Of a stretch of DNA of 64,000 nucleotides, positions 48,941 to 62,000 are shown one piece after another. Source of the DNA: Toxoplasma gondii ME49 (taxonomy: Eukaryota > Apicomplexa > Conoidasida > Eucoccidiorida > Sarcocystidae). Positions within the stretch are counted from its first letter, which is position 1, and each line of letters opens with the position of its first letter. The stretch covers positions 706,727 to 770,726 of the forward strand of contig NC_031472.1 of the NCBI RefSeq assembly GCF_000006565.2. The letters run 5' to 3'. Below the pieces are notes generated by a model. The model did not search any database. It had not been told where the DNA came from and saw nothing but the letters and a program-made list of their open reading frames with translations. The position numbers and the translations under genes are program-made.

Positions 48941-49519
48941 ATGACACGCTACCGTAAAACCCCGAGTTTCCCTTCTTCACTGCCACGGCCGCCCTTTCAG
49001 TTCTCCACGAAAACGCGTAGAAACACTTTTTTTCCCCGCCGCTTGCTCTCTTTCTCCTCTCTAGCGATTTTTTCGTTCAACGCTCGGCCAAGGGGAACTG
49101 GCGTTTCTGTTCCAGCTAAATACACGCTTCTTCTTCGACTTTGCCCCCGTTGTGCTCTCCGTGCCACACCAGCGACGGTTGACCCGCCAACGACGCCGCG
49201 TGAGCCTTCTTCGTGGCTTCCAGAGCGCGGGGTAGATTGTCGCGCTTTGTTTTTTTGCTTTTCCCTTCTCCTTCACGCTCTTCTTTTGCATGCGAGAGGA
49301 AACGTTCCGGCCCGTGGTCTACACACCGCTTCTTTCTCCACGAGGCACTTGAAAGATTTATCCCGCGCTCCCCGGTGCTCGTCTCGTCTCTTGAGTTCTC
49401 CGAAACAGCCAGCAGCCAAGACCGAGCTCACTTTTCCGCCGGAGCAGCTAGGTATCCCCAAACCATTTGATTCGTCTTTCTTCGCCCCGGAGCAGCTGAA
49501 TCTTGCGAACGTTCCTTAA
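48941..49519 (+). CDS. Candidate hypothetical protein, 192 codons
   Basis: The frame opens with ATG and closes with TAA with no need for an intron. The middle holds a hydrophobic stretch (RALFFCFSLLLHALLLHA) and then a Ser/Arg-rich part resembling a mitochondrial presequence (RGLHTASFSTRHLKD). The C-terminus carries two related short segments, PPEQLGIPKPF and APEQLNLANVP. I recognise no family. It lies about 750 bp upstream of the CTL start codon on the same strand and may simply be part of that gene's leader. Confidence 0.25.
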   Translation: MTRYRKTPSFPSSLPRPPFQFSTKTRRNTFFPRRLLSFSSLAIFSFNARPRGTGVSVPAKYTLLLRLCPRCALRATPATVDPPTTPREPSSWLPERGVDCRALFFCFSLLLHALLLHARGNVPARGLHTASFSTRHLKDLSRAPRCSSRLLSSPKQPAAKTELTFPPEQLGIPKPFDSSFFAPEQLNLANVP

Positions 49520-49915
49520 AAAATAAGACAGGGAATCGCCGTAACCCCGGGACCCGGGCCTGTACCGCTCTTCAACGGTTTCTCGAAGAAGACGCGCCTC
49601 TCTGTCACTTTGTCTTTCCCCTTTCTCTGTCTACTTCGTGGTTGTTCGAGGTTCCAAGGAAGAGGAAAAGGGGGCCTAACTTTTCGCCTTCCGCTTCTTT
49701 GCGTCCCCAGTTCCGCTGTCTATACCGCCTCCACCATTACGTGTCGACCGCCGGTGATAACAAAGGAGCTCTTTCTGGAAATGCCTTCCTTCCTGAGAAC
49801 TTGCAAGAACGAAGGATATCCTTCTGTGTAAAAATCCGTGATAAGTCGCCCTAACCGATAACACCATCGTCCACAGCTGCACAGAAACAACGTACAAATT
49901 CCTATATACGTATAA

Positions 49916-49916
<1 letters not shown>

Positions 49917-49950
<34 letters not shown>
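49917..49950. repeat. (TA)n microsatellite upstream of the CTL gene
   Basis: About seventeen TA units, roughly 320 bp before the CTL start codon. Similar TA runs occur inside that gene's introns, near 51102-51160, 52540-52580, 55380-55400, 55651-55673, 56205-56223 and 58827-58850. Confidence 0.9.
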
Positions 49951-49955
<5 letters not shown>

Positions 49956-50264
49956 TGGTGTATAGTTCATTGATGTCACTATCTGGCTGTGTCACTGCAT
50001 TGAAGCATTGGCTGTACTTGAGGAGTTGAAAATGAGTTCGGCACAGCGAAGGGGAGTCCGAAAGATGAGCGTGTCGCGTCTCTCTTCTTTCTCTTAGAAC
50101 ACCCGGACATGGGAGCTGCTTTTCCACACAGTCGCCCCCTCTGGTCTACCGTTTTTCTCTTTTTTCAACTTCCATCTTCGTCTTCTCTCTCGCATATCTG
50201 CTAACCTTGGTCTCTCTCGCCGTCTCCGCTGCCTCGTTTTCGCGAGGGCCTTCCCTGAGTCAAC

Positions 50265-53200
50265 ATGTCGTTTTCCTCATACGCCGCGGACGCCTCGCTG
50301 GGGCGCGACCGCGGTCGAGCCGAGGGCCCTGGAGCCCAAGGCTTCAAGGAGCGCTCCTCTCTATCTCCTTCCGGAGCTGGTGACCGGCGGCTGTCGGGAT
50401 CGAGTGAAGGCGAACGCGCCTCGGACCGCGTCGACGATGGTCGTTCTTCACCTGCGCCAGCTGTCCCTGCTGCGGACTGTTCTTCTTCCTTGCAACCATC
50501 CATTTACTGGAACACTGCGTCTCTCTCTTCTCGCCCTTCTGGTCGACTTCCCTACTCCGCAGTTTCTTCTTCGACTGCAGATGCACACGCCGCCTTCTCG
50601 GGCGTCTCCTCCTCCTCCATGTCTTCCTCGCAGTGGCTGCCTGGCGAGGCCGGAGAGAATCCGTTCTCGGCTGCATGCAACACCCAAGAATGGAGTCGCG
50701 TCACTGACGTCGGACATTCTCCGCGCCTTCCTCGCGACGTCGACCTCCTCGGCGCCAGCGTCCACACCCTCGCCGCCAGCACCTGCTACGACGGCGCGAG
50801 CAGCGCGCTCTTCTATCCGAATATAAGACTTTCTTCTGGGCCTGCCCAGGGAAGCAATCCATTTGCGGCGCCTGTAGGGACCGAGGGAGACCGCAGCAGG
50901 TGGAGAGACCGCGACCAGGCCTTTGGTGTAGCGCCTAGGGTCGATGCTCTTCGTGGATACACAGGCAACATGTCGCGCCCCAGAGTCTTAGGAGAAACCG
51001 CCTACGATCCACATGCGTACTTCGCACAAGATGAAACTACAGAGATACACTCCCCAGCGGAAAGTGAAAGCCGTAAGACCTCAACATCTACTTACATATA
51101 AATATATATATATATATATGTACACACATGCACATGTATATATATATATATATATATAGATATATACGTTTGTCTTAGTTTTCATGTTTTAACGTCTTCA
51201 ATTCTCTTTCCTTGCTTCTTATCGCCGCTTTTGTCTCCAAAAGACACGCTGCTTGCATAGCTTCTTCGTCTGTCGCTTATCTCTTCCTTCACTCGCTTTC
51301 TTGTCTCATTATTCTCGTTCGTCGCCGCCTCTTGTTCCTCTCTGCAGTCGGTGTGTTATGTATGCCACCGATCGCTCTCACTGATTTTTCTTCTTTGAGC
51401 AGACACCCTCCGCGCATGCTTGTACGCGCTGCCTGTCTGCCCTGTGCTTGCGCGTTTCGATTTTCTTCTTGTCTCCTAACCGTGTACCTTTTTGTCACCT
51501 CTTCTCCATTTTCATCCGCCTTTACTCCATCCCGTAGACTAAGGGCGACCTGTTCATCTCCCTCTTCTGCAAGTACTCCTCTTCTCCTTGTCATCGAGCA
51601 CCCAGTCGTACTTTTTCTTCTTCTGTGCTAGCCGCGACGACTCCGCCTTCTCCTCCTCCTCCCAGCACTCATTTTATCTCTGTTTCTCACATCAAACCAT
51701 TGGCATTGCTTCGTCTTCTCAACCAGCTCGAATCCACTGATTTGTGCGTTCAGGCGGTTCGTATCAGCCGCCCTGTTTGTCTGCGTTCACGGCGTCCGCG
51801 TCTTCCGCGCCGCTGCGCATGTCGGAGGGTGTTTCGCTCTCGCGCGGAACTGCTGCCTACGCGTCGTCAGTGTCATCCCGTTCGCGACTCGCGTCCACAC
51901 CTGCTCGCGAGTCCGCGCCTGGCGGCTTGTTCCCGCAGGAAACGCCTTCTGAGTCCTCCATGCGACACACCTCTACGTCGGACTCGACTCAGAGGTTGAG
52001 ACGCCTGGCGTCTGCCTCTGAAGAATTTCCAGAGTGGTGCGTCAGCTGGGAGCATCCTTTTCTGAAACGCAGTCCACTGGACGTCAGTCGCGGACCCCTG
52101 CCTCGGAGAAGGTGCACGGACCTCTTCTTCTTTGTCCTTCTCCTCTGCTGCTGGACTGCATGCGCTGCGGCGCTGCTCCTTCGCCTTGCTCCTTCAGCCT
52201 CGCCTCTCGCCCGCCTTTCCGCCGGTATCGACTGGACAGGCCGCGTCTGCGGCTACGACCCCGGCGTCGAAGACTTTCCGCTCGTCTACTGGCCTGCAAA
52301 GAAACAACCGGAAACACCCATTGACCAGGAACTCTCTGCATGCAGCATCCTCCCTGTAAGACGAAAATGCGCCGGGGGTGGGCGCACAAATGCCCTGCAG
52401 TGGAAAGCGTCAGAAACCGAAAGATACACAAAGAGCGGGGTGCGCACTCAGTGATATGGAGAGAGGAACAGATTAAAATTCATCTGGATATGACCATGAG
52501 CCCAATAGATACACCTGTGGGGAGAGGGAGTTATCGATATATATATATATATTTATATATAAATATAAATATAAATATATAGGGTTTGGTTGGTATGTGC
52601 GTAGAAATGGACGCAGCTTCAGGGCTAGGACTAGATGTCTGTCTGTGAGTCTCTCTCTACGTAATATCCGCATATGTGTATAAATATATATACATATATT
52701 TGTGTATATTTGGGGAGTATGTGCTTATGTGGAGAGGACGGACGTTGCGTGCGCAGATAAAGATGCGTGTATTTTGACTCATCTGGGTGAGAGAAACAGA
52801 CCGCTGACGGGTCCATTTTTTCCGTCCCTCTTTAACATATACACTGTGTATGTGTACAACTGTGAGGACGCCAACGATTCCCGAGCTCTCTGTCCTCGCA
52901 TGCACACAGCTCTCCGCATGCATGCTTCCGCAAGTGTACAGCTACACAAGACGCCTCTGTATCTGCATCTGTATCTGTGTCTGCCTCTGTGTCTACGTCT
53001 GTGTCTGCGTCTGGTGTCTGCGTCTGTGTCTGTGTCTGTCTCTCTGCCTACGTAGATCTCTCTCGGCGTCTCCATCTGTCTGTTGATTTCTAGCCGCACG
53101 GTGGTCGGTGAAGGAGGCGCGCAGGCGAGGCTGAGTGAGTGGGAAGATAGTCCGTTGGTTTCTGGAGTCGCTTGGCCGTTCGTGCAGGTCTGCACCAAGC

Positions 53201-55643
53201 GCTGTCCAGTTTCCTTTTCGTCTGAGAGAGAGAAAGGAGTCTGTCCGCCCGACACCGAGGCTGCAGGACTCTGCACCTGGTACAGTGCAGGTCCGGCAGC
53301 GCTGCTGCTTCGCCGCTACTGCCTCTTCGTGGACGCGGACGGAAAGGCGCAAGACCACGGTCTCCTCTCTTCCTGGGTTCGGTGGGTCGCCGACGTCGAC
53401 CTCGCCTGGCCGCTCGTGAGTCCGAAACGCATGCAAGACTGCACGCAGCAGTGCCCTCCTTCTTCTTTACGCACCCAGCAGCGGGGAACGAGGGGAAACA
53501 GCGGAAGAGAGAGAAGATAAGATAAGATAAGATATGAGGACAAAGCAGAGCATGCTTGGACGGGCGGGGGTCGGGTGAGCCGGTGGCGCATGTTGTCGAA
53601 GCTTCGGGGCCTTGCCAGAGGACTGCAAGTAACCTTTCAAGAGATTCTGGGAGAACAATGTTTGCTGATTGAAAGGCTGGCCCACATTCATGAAGAGACG
53701 AATTTCCATGTGTATCGTGATACTTCTCCAGTGTAAATGTGCGTGCAAGATTGTGTATCCATGCGCAAACATGCGTGTGGTGGGATGTGCGTCGAGCCGT
53801 CCACGTCTGAGTGTTCCAGTGTCTCATTTCTGCATCGGTGACTCGGCGCCTTGTCTCGTATGAGGCCTGAGAACTCATGAGTGCAATTTTCGCTCAGTTT
53901 CCTCCTGCGATGGTTGCAGGTGCTCGCTGCTCCCGCGGCTGCACTTCTTCTCGGCTATTTCTTCTTGTGGCTCCTACAAAAAGCCGCACACGCCGTCGTT
54001 GCCGGCCTCGTTCTCCTCCTTGAGGTTCTGCTGCTCGGCGCGGCCTACGAATTCTACTGCGCCTATGCCGCCTCGAGAGCCTTGCTCCTTTCGTCGTCCT
54101 TTTCTCCGAACACACACCCTTTCGATCTCTCCTCTCCGATCGACACTGCCTTCGTTCCCCTTTCTTCTCCTGCTGCTCTCCCTGCTTCGTCTCTCTCTTC
54201 TTCTCTCCCTTCTTCTCTCCCTTCTTCGCTCTCTTCTTCTCTCCCCGTTTCTCTTCCTTCTTCACTCTCTTCACTCTCTTCGCTCTCTTCTTCGGAGTCT
54301 CTGAGCAAGTCGGCGTTTGTGGGGCTTCCGTTGGCGGTCGGGTCCGGCGCGGGGAATTTATTTCTAATGTGTCTGTGTTGTCTCGCGGCTCTTCTAGTCG
54401 CGTTCTTCGCGCTTTTTTTCCGGCGAGAACTGCACGTTTCGACGTCCGTTCTGACGGCCTCTGCGACGCTGCTGCAGCAGGCGCCGTCGAAGTTCCTTCT
54501 TCTCGTGCCCCTGGCGGCCGCGACTGCTCTCGCCTCCCAGGGCGCGCTCGTGGTTGCCGCCGTCTCGCACCTTGCGGCTCTCGGTGAGGCCTGGAAAGCA
54601 TCAGAAGAGAACGAGAAGGATAAATGAGGGAGAAGAAGAGAAGGAGAGGGAGAGGGAAGAGAGACAAGGCAGGGGACAAGGCAGTGATGAAGCAGTGACA
54701 GGACGTAAGAAGAGACACAAACGGGGGCAGCGACGAAACACTTTGACAACGATAATGATACGTGAGGAACAAAGAGAGAGAAAGCGAAGGAGAGAGAAAG
54801 CAGGAAATGGGGAAACAACTGGAATCGAACTCCATATAGGCACACACTCAATGACACGTTCGCAAGCGTATACGTCTGGTCATGTACTTTTCTTTGTGTT
54901 GTCGATGCGACATGTCTCATATCGACTTTCCGAAACCTTTGAGTGTCAAGAGTCCTGTCCATGGATGAGCTTTCTCGATATGCTGAGCGTTCGTTCTTGC
55001 TCAATTTTCATCCGCTGTTTCTCCTCTGTGAGCTCCCTCTGGCGATTGCTTTATCCTGCGCGTATCGCAAAGAGACCCTTGCTGCTTTCTTCTGGTAATG
55101 AATCCTTTTCACTTAGGGCCGATTCCGACCTTGCCAATCAGCGCATGCATTCCCTCCTTGAGTCCGTGGGTGCGATTGCCGCTTCTTTCCTCGTCCTCGG
55201 TGGCGCTCCTTCTCGCGCTCCTCTTCGTCGCCCTCTGGACAGGCGCTTTCCTCAACGCCATTTCGCGGATGATCGTCTCCTATTTCGCCTCCGCTTGGTA
55301 TTTCATGCCTCGCCACATGCACGGTCAGTCCGGATAGGTCCAGATACTCTCCTCGCCACAGAAATATGCACATACAAATATATATATATATATATATATA
55401 TCCATGTATATACGCATGTGTATGTTTGTACACCAATATATCCGTTTGTTTGCGTAACTGTAATCCTATTTGTAGCGTGCATTTATACCGTTTTATGAAT
55501 ACACGCGTGTGAACGGAAGCTTGCGCAGAGGGTGCAAGTATATAGATACGCATATATATGCAGCTTTAAGAACGCGAATAGAAACAGAAATGTGTGTAGA
55601 CCAACCCCAGAATATAAATATAAAGGCATATGTGTCACCAGTA

Positions 55644-55686
<43 letters not shown>

Positions 55687-58600
55687 ACGTATGTTCACTT
55701 GTGTCTGTGTGACAGATTGTGAATTGAGTGCTCTGTCGAGAGTAAAACGCGAATTTCGTTTGCTTTCCGAGTGGGGCAGGTCGTCGGGAATGCTTGAAAG
55801 CGAAAGCGGCGGAGGCAGTCAAGGTCGTGTTTTCCTACCACCTCGGCTCGGCTGCTCTTGGAGGCCTCATTCTCTCTTGTAAGATCTTTTTAAAAAGAAA
55901 GCTTTTCTTGTCGCGTCTTCCGCGACATGTCTCACTGGCTGTCTACGCTAGGGCAGATGAAGTACACAGTGTTACGAATTTATACATACACACCCACACA
56001 TACATCTGTACATGCAATTGTTCAAATGCCTTTGCACGTAGGATCGCGGCCGTCAGAGAGACGTTCAGATCGAGGTGGCTGCGGCTATCTCCATGCTTTT
56101 AGACTTCTCTGTACTTCTTTTTACCGGTCTTGCACCCTCTATATTGTGATACATGATTATACATATATACATATGTACGCGTATTTATACGTGTGCGACA
56201 ATATATATATATATATATATATATTCTGTGAGCAGAGGCGCATTCGTTTCTTTCTCTCTCTGTATATTTATGTCTTTCTCTACTTCGATGTGTGTCGATA
56301 TCTGTAGAGACGGTTTTATAGAATCGTGTCTCATGTAACTGTTACGTACGGCTTTTCGAAATGCAGCACACTGTAGCTGTGGTGTTTGTCAGCCCGCAGC
56401 GCCTGGACTGTGTGTCAGAGTTTTTTTATCCGTTGTCTTCTGTGAACAAAGCGGAGGGGAAGTGCTCACTTTCACGGGAGGCCTTGTCGCGCTCTTCTTC
56501 AGTGAGTCTCCTTCTCATCTGGTCTTTCGTTTGCCTTTCGTCCGATGGTTCTTTTTCGTTGGGATGCGTCCTCGACCCTCGTCTTCTTTCTAGGGTGTCT
56601 GTGCATCTTCTTGTGCGTGCATGTGCAGCTGTGCAAATGCTGAAACTTCTCTTTGGCTGGGCGCGCTATCGAGCAGTGCGCCGCAACCACTCAGTCTTCA
56701 AGCGGTGAGAACAGTCTTCGTTTCTTCGTTCTGTCCTCTCTCTTTTCTCGTTTTCGTGGCGTTGCCGTTTCACCTCGTTCTTCAGGTGTCTGCGACCTCC
56801 CATGGCATACAGAGAACCGGACATGTGCAAGCGCTCGCAGTCTTGTGCTTATTCGCGTCTAGAAGTGAACCACAGTATCTGTGTGTGTGCGCCGTCGATC
56901 CGCGCAGCAGTTCCTACGCGACAGCGCTTCGTATCGTCTCCACCTAACCAGTCGCCTCTGCAGTGGTCTACATGTTCCAGACTGTTGGACTCTACACTGC
57001 AATACGTCGCGCATTTGCCGTTTTCTGCGTTCTCTTCCCGTGTCGTTCAGGATTTTGTGCCGAGTCTCCAACTGCGTCGCGTGTCTGTACACCCCAGTCA
57101 AGTTTGTGACGCCCACGGCCTTCATCTTCGTCGCGCTCCTCGGCCAGCCGTTTCTGCAGGCTTCGTGGACGGCGATCGCGACGCTAACAAGGCAAGACAA
57201 GACGTGGAGCTCTGCTTTTGCGTTTTTCTGCGAAGCGCGGGAGAAACTGGAGCACGGAGAAAGGCTCAGTGCTCGGCAGTGGAAATGCACAGACAGAAAG
57301 GAAAAGAAAAGAAGAGAGCGTGCAGAGGCAGAGGACAAGAGGCAGAGGACAAACAGAAAAGAAAAAAAAAGGAAGGGAAGACGATTCTCTCAGTAGACTA
57401 TCGTGGAGAGACTGTCCTGCTGCGCCGTGTTGTGCGAGGGACAGAGAAGAACCAGAGAGCACACACGCATACCAACGGGCCAGAATGCTGCCAGACAGAG
57501 CTCAGAGGTGGAGAGACGTCTGCGGTTCTGTGGGGTGTATGTACACCTGCACCCGAGGACAGGTGATTCGTAGACCTGGGTGACTGGCTCTCTCGCGGTA
57601 TTTCCCGCGTTCTGTGTCGTTGTTTGGTGCGTCGAACGAAGGGGCTTCGTGCGAAGAGGAGAAATAATAATGCTTTCGATTAGCACAAGGTTTTCTCCGT
57701 TGTTCAAAGAATTTCTTCCATACGTGTGCGCCTCTTGCTGCGCGTGCAACTTGCTTGCTCTCTCTCCACAGGAATCCTGCTGCCACCGCGTTCGTGTGGC
57801 AGATCGGCTGGCTGCTGCAACTCGTCGGCCAGCTCTCGATTTCCATTTGCGTCGCCTGGTGTACATACACCCTGCTGCCGGTAAGCGTCTGTCTCAGCCG
57901 CGAGAAACAAATCTCTCTCGTCTTTCTCGAACGGGCCGGGCCCTCTGCAGGAGGTTTTTGGTTTTTCCACATTCAGTCGATTTCTGCGTCTCTGGAATGT
58001 GACCGCCGCTCCTGGAGACACACTCTCGGCTTTCTGTTAGCTGTGCCCAGAGGCAGCGCAGCTGTACATACACCGCAGGTGTACGTGCACACACCGGAAG
58101 CCTGTCGGGCGAAAGTCATGGATTTTGTGTCGCGTTTGGATCACGTACAAACCCTGTGACTTCATGCTACACGAGACCTTCTCCGTTTTTCCGATTTCCT
58201 CAATGCAGAACTGGGAGTTACCTTTCTTTCCAGCCCTTGGTGCCGTTCTTTTTTCCCCTGTTTTTTTGCCAGGTCGACGTCATTGTCTCGAGTTTTTTTT
58301 CCGCTCCCGTGCAAGTTAGACTTGGCTTGTTTTCTCCTTTCTGCCTTCATTTTTTCTGTTTTCCCCAATTCTTTGCCCCCAGATGTTTCCAAACACGTAC
58401 AGCCAGTTGTCTTCTTTGTGGGCGCCAGTCTTTGTGGCCTTCGTCTTGTCACTCTACGTGGCCAGCATCTGCATGCACGTCTTTGGCTTGGCTGCCGACA
58501 CACTCCTTCAGGTAAGCATTTTCTGTGCTTCATAAACTGATGCATGATACCATTTCTTACTCTCATCTACTACATACATATACACATATATATACGTGTA

Positions 58601-59044
58601 CATACATATACATATGTATCTATATATGCATGCATGTAGATGTCTGTGTGCGTATATGAAGGACTGGTGTCCAACATGCATGCTCACACACACATGTGTG
58701 CAAGCATTTTCCTATCCGTTACAGCGTGTACAGATCTCTTCGTTCTTGCACTAGCCATGCAACTCAGTGCATGGATACGATATATACAAATATAAATATA
58801 CGTACGTCTCCGTAGACTCTCGAAATATATATATATATATATATATATATTTTGTGTAAATAGTTTGAGTGTTCGAGTAAGCAGAGAAGAAAGCTTTTTG
58901 CTTGTTTTTCAGGCGTTTTTGGCCGACCGAGAAATGTCTTTGCAAGATGGAAAATACACTGCGGAGCACGCGCCTGCAGCTCTCCGGACTCTGGATCGTT
59001 ACATGCTTCGGACTCGTCCTCAGGGGCGCCTGCGTCGCGTCTAA
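50265..59044 (+). CDS. Choline transporter-like protein (CTL/SLC44 family), eleven exons
   Basis: Multi-pass membrane protein of the CTL family, linked to choline or ethanolamine transport. Exons: 50265-51072, 51754-52355, 53188-53415, 53920-54583, 55117-55323, 55780-55878, 56629-56704, 57051-57191, 57772-57880, 58383-58511, 58913-59044; phases fit, about 1064 aa. Residues 1-385 are a Ser-rich cytosolic region. The first membrane helix is near 390-412, followed by the family's GYDPGVEDFPLVYWP and VCTKRCP. Later come the FLNAISRMIVSYFASAWYF signature (exon 5), YHLGSAALGG (exon 6), FVTPTAFIFVALLGQPF and TRNPAATAF (exons 8-9), and VFGLAADTLLQ (exon 10), in CTL order. Exon 8 appears to end in a GC donor. 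The Ser/Leu-rich segment in exon 4 (about 54178-54300) is an insertion between two membrane helices. The start is the first ATG in frame. Substrate cannot be told from sequence. Confidence 0.88.
52950..53055. repeat. TGTGTC/TGCGTC hexanucleotide-like repeat in CTL intron 2
   Basis: Imperfect 6-bp units (CTGTAT, CTGTGT, CTGCGT) run for about 100 bp within the intron before exon 3 of the CTL gene. Confidence 0.8.
53515..53536. repeat. (AGATA)n pentanucleotide repeat in CTL intron 3
   Basis: Four to five units of AGATA, about 100 bp downstream of the exon 3 donor. Short and intronic. Confidence 0.85.
54178..54300 (+). repeat. Ser/Leu-rich coding repeat in CTL exon 4
   Basis: Imperfect TCTCTCCCTTCTTC-type units encode alternating SSLPSSLPSSLSSS-like residues between two predicted membrane helices. 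The frame stays open through the whole repeat, so it is probably translated as a loop. Confidence 0.8.
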
Positions 59045-62000
59045 TGTTTTCTTTTCAAGTATTTCGCTTTTTTAGTCTCCTCGATTTTTTGTCTCTTGCG
59101 CGCGCGTTTCTCCTCTTGGATTGTCTCTTTTCACTTGTTTCTCCGTCTCATCGCCCATCGCGTTTCTTTCTTTGGACGAGGAATTCGTCTTTTCTGCGAA
59201 GACTCAACTTGGGGTGAGTGGACGGGAGGCAGTTCTGCCTGTGGAGAAGCATTCCTCTTCTGATGTTTGCGTTTTTCGAAGAAATTCAACTCGTGAAGGA
59301 GTTTCTCTTTCTGGGGAGAGATGCATACATCTCCTGGAGGCCTGCCGCATCTACGCATGCATTCTCCTTCTCTTCCGTTCTACATATGTACCCCGGTACA
59401 TACGTATACAGACAAATGCATACCCATATCCATAGAGACACACGTCCATGTTTATGTAGAGTGGTGTTATCTGTGAACGAACTGAGTATCTCTCTTTCGC
59501 AGAAGTCGAACTGTTTTGCGTAGATGAGAAAGGACAGTAGAAGAAGTAGCAACCCATGACACGTGAGAATGCCAGTTCGCTGTTGTTGCGCGTTTTTTTC
59601 TGGATTCGGGCGGCTCCAGCGCCGTCGGTGTGTGGGGAGAAGTTTTTTGCTGGGGAAAGTTAGGACCTTTCTTCATCCCTTCACAATACATGCAAAACTC
59701 GACTGACGGGGAAGCCGACCGAACGCCCAGCTTGCTCCTGAGACTGACTATGCCACCTGGGGACCTAGTAGAGACACACACAACCTCTCATTCTCTCGCT
59801 CTGATTCTACATTCCTATCAAAGTACAAATATATATATGTATATATAAACATATTTACCAATATATGTAGAGGTAGCATGGTAGTGAACTAGTTACATTC
59901 CCGAAAGAGGAATAGACATCTGGGCGCGTGCGACATCGCCATATGTATGTTCCTTCATTCTACAAGTCTACTCGAAGCTATATCTGTACTCATATATATA
60001 TATATATATTTGTTCGTGTGAAAAAACTGTGAGTCACGTTTGATGCTAGATGCCCCTGGACGATGGTCACCTGACCAACAAGAGGTGGGTGTAGCAGAAC
60101 GGTTCTCTCACTCCTTTTTCTGCTTGTGGTCTTGATTCGTGTTTCACACGGAAGGCCGCTCACGAGGTTGTCTCTCCTGGATCTTTTGCGGTCGCTTCAG
60201 AAAACGTTTTTTCACCTCTGTAGTGTGCGAGGGAAACTGGACCTTGACGAAAGCGCGCCTGCACACTTTACTTTTTTCTGTTTAACTTGACGCGAATCAG
60301 TCCTCGGAAATCCTCTCTCTTTCGCTACGGCAGCGCGCACCACTCGGCGTTTCCGAAAGGGTCCGTATAGTCTCGTGTGCACTCGAAGCCCGCTGCGTTG
60401 CGGACGCCATCTCAGGACTCTTCTGAGAACAGCACCTTGCCACAGTCTTCGCAAGTCTCTGCGGAGACAGCTGCGGTGGATTCTCCTTTCGTAGTCGCTG
60501 CGTGCTCGGAGAGTGTCTGAATAGCATGCGAACATGCCTCCGCGCTGAAAGCCGTCGCTCGGAACACTGTCGGCAGAAGCAGAAGACATGTTCACTAAAC
60601 AGTTTTCACCGAACGTCCTCGCGGCGGTTGTGGGAGAACTAGGTGCAGCGGTACACACTTTTCTAAGAGCGAGATCACGGACGACCCCTGAGGTGGACTG
60701 TGCGGCACTGCAACCAGAAGTTGCTCAAATGCCGCCTTGTCTGACGTTCCGAAACGTTTGGAAGTGCTTGCCTGCAAACCTCGACTCCCTTCTCGTTCTC
60801 TGACCACGAGAAAAAACATGATTTCTTCCCCTTCACTTTCGAGGAAGTATCACGTCCCTGCGTCTTTCCAGAGTGGCGATAGCCCTCGCGGAACGTTTCT
60901 CAGTTCTCTGCAGAGGGAACCTGCCTGGCTGTTTTTCCTTTCTTCTTCAAGCAGACACAGAGACCCCCTTCTCCCGCGTTCTTCACTGTCTCCTCCGAGA
61001 AAAAGAATCTCGCGGCATTGCGTCTAGACCAGGAGACCAGCCGTCTGAGGTGAGGGGACCCTGTGAACGGACTTCACCTGTTCCAGCGCAGAAGTCAGGA
61101 AAGAGAGCGCTCCACGACTCCGCAACAGCAGTTTAAAGGAAGGCTGAGAGTCACGTTGAAATGCAGAGGCAGAGGACATCCACGGGAGAATCACCGTGGG
61201 TTCGTTAACACCAGCATGTCGACACACTGCTCCGGCGAGTTTCCTCTCTTGTCTGTCGACGACCCTGCTGCACACTTTGCCGTCGTTCTCTTCCTCGCGC
61301 TTACCCCTCGCGTTCGGCCACTCACTCCGATCGGCACAAAGGCCATGGCCAAGGAGAAAACAACGGGGAAGCAATCCCGATCATGGGGACGACAGATCCG
61401 GAACGTGTCTGTCGCCGACTGCAGATGGGCGCAAGCGTTCTTTTCTGCGTTTCTTCGCGATGCCTGCGCGATGTGAAGTTTCTGCACGCGCTCAATTCGA
61501 CGGACTCGAGGGTCTCGTCAGAAGTTTCTCCCTCTTCGACGCAAAACACGATTCACAGTCGTTGCGAGGACGCCTAGGCCGTCCGTGCAGACTCGCGTCC
61601 TTTCTTTCTTTTGTTTCTCGAGAAAACAGTCTCTCGAAAGAAACGCCTGGGAGAGCTACCTTCGACGCTGTGCTGCGAGCCGGCTAACGGGCAGTGCGCT
61701 TTCTGAGCGTCACGCGTTTCCACATCGACCATTTGTCACTCTGCTTCGACGAAATGTCGATAGAAGATTGCAGAGGGTTCCGAGAAGACCTTACATAATG
61801 TCCCGTTGCATTTACTCAAAGTTATACAGTTTACTGGTAAGTGTGGAACTCGAGATGTACTCGACGGAAATCTCTTCTTGCGCGAAACCTCATCTCGAAG
61901 TAGGCGAGCTCGACTTCCTTCGAGGCAGACACGGCTTCCCTCGCGAGAATTAACTCTTTTCTGCTCTGCGAGAACTAACTGTGTGATTCCGTTTGCAGGA

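Larger units (their letters stand above)
43925..50264. other. Long divergent spacer between KH and CTL genes
   Basis: At 6.3 kb this is the longest stretch without a supported gene. It must contain the promoters of the minus-strand KH gene and the plus-strand CTL gene. The minus frame 45296-46117 is open for 273 codons and has one hydrophobic segment but no motif. The plus frame 48941-49519 is a weak gene candidate (listed separately). A (TA)n run lies at 49917-49950, and 46450-48900 shows nothing I can interpret. Confidence 0.5.

Noticed and set aside
54820..54850. tRNA-like T-arm string GGAGTTCGATTCC on the minus strand
   Set aside because: The flanking bases do not pair as a T stem and no acceptor or anticodon arm follows; it lies in a CTL intron.
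56786..57050. Possible extra CTL exon with CASARSLVLIR or CKRSQSCAYSRL, resembling the family's FCxSAxxA motif
   Set aside because: The phase needed for the first reading does not fit exon 7, and the conserved motif region is already supplied by exons 8 and 9 when exon 7 is joined directly to 57051.
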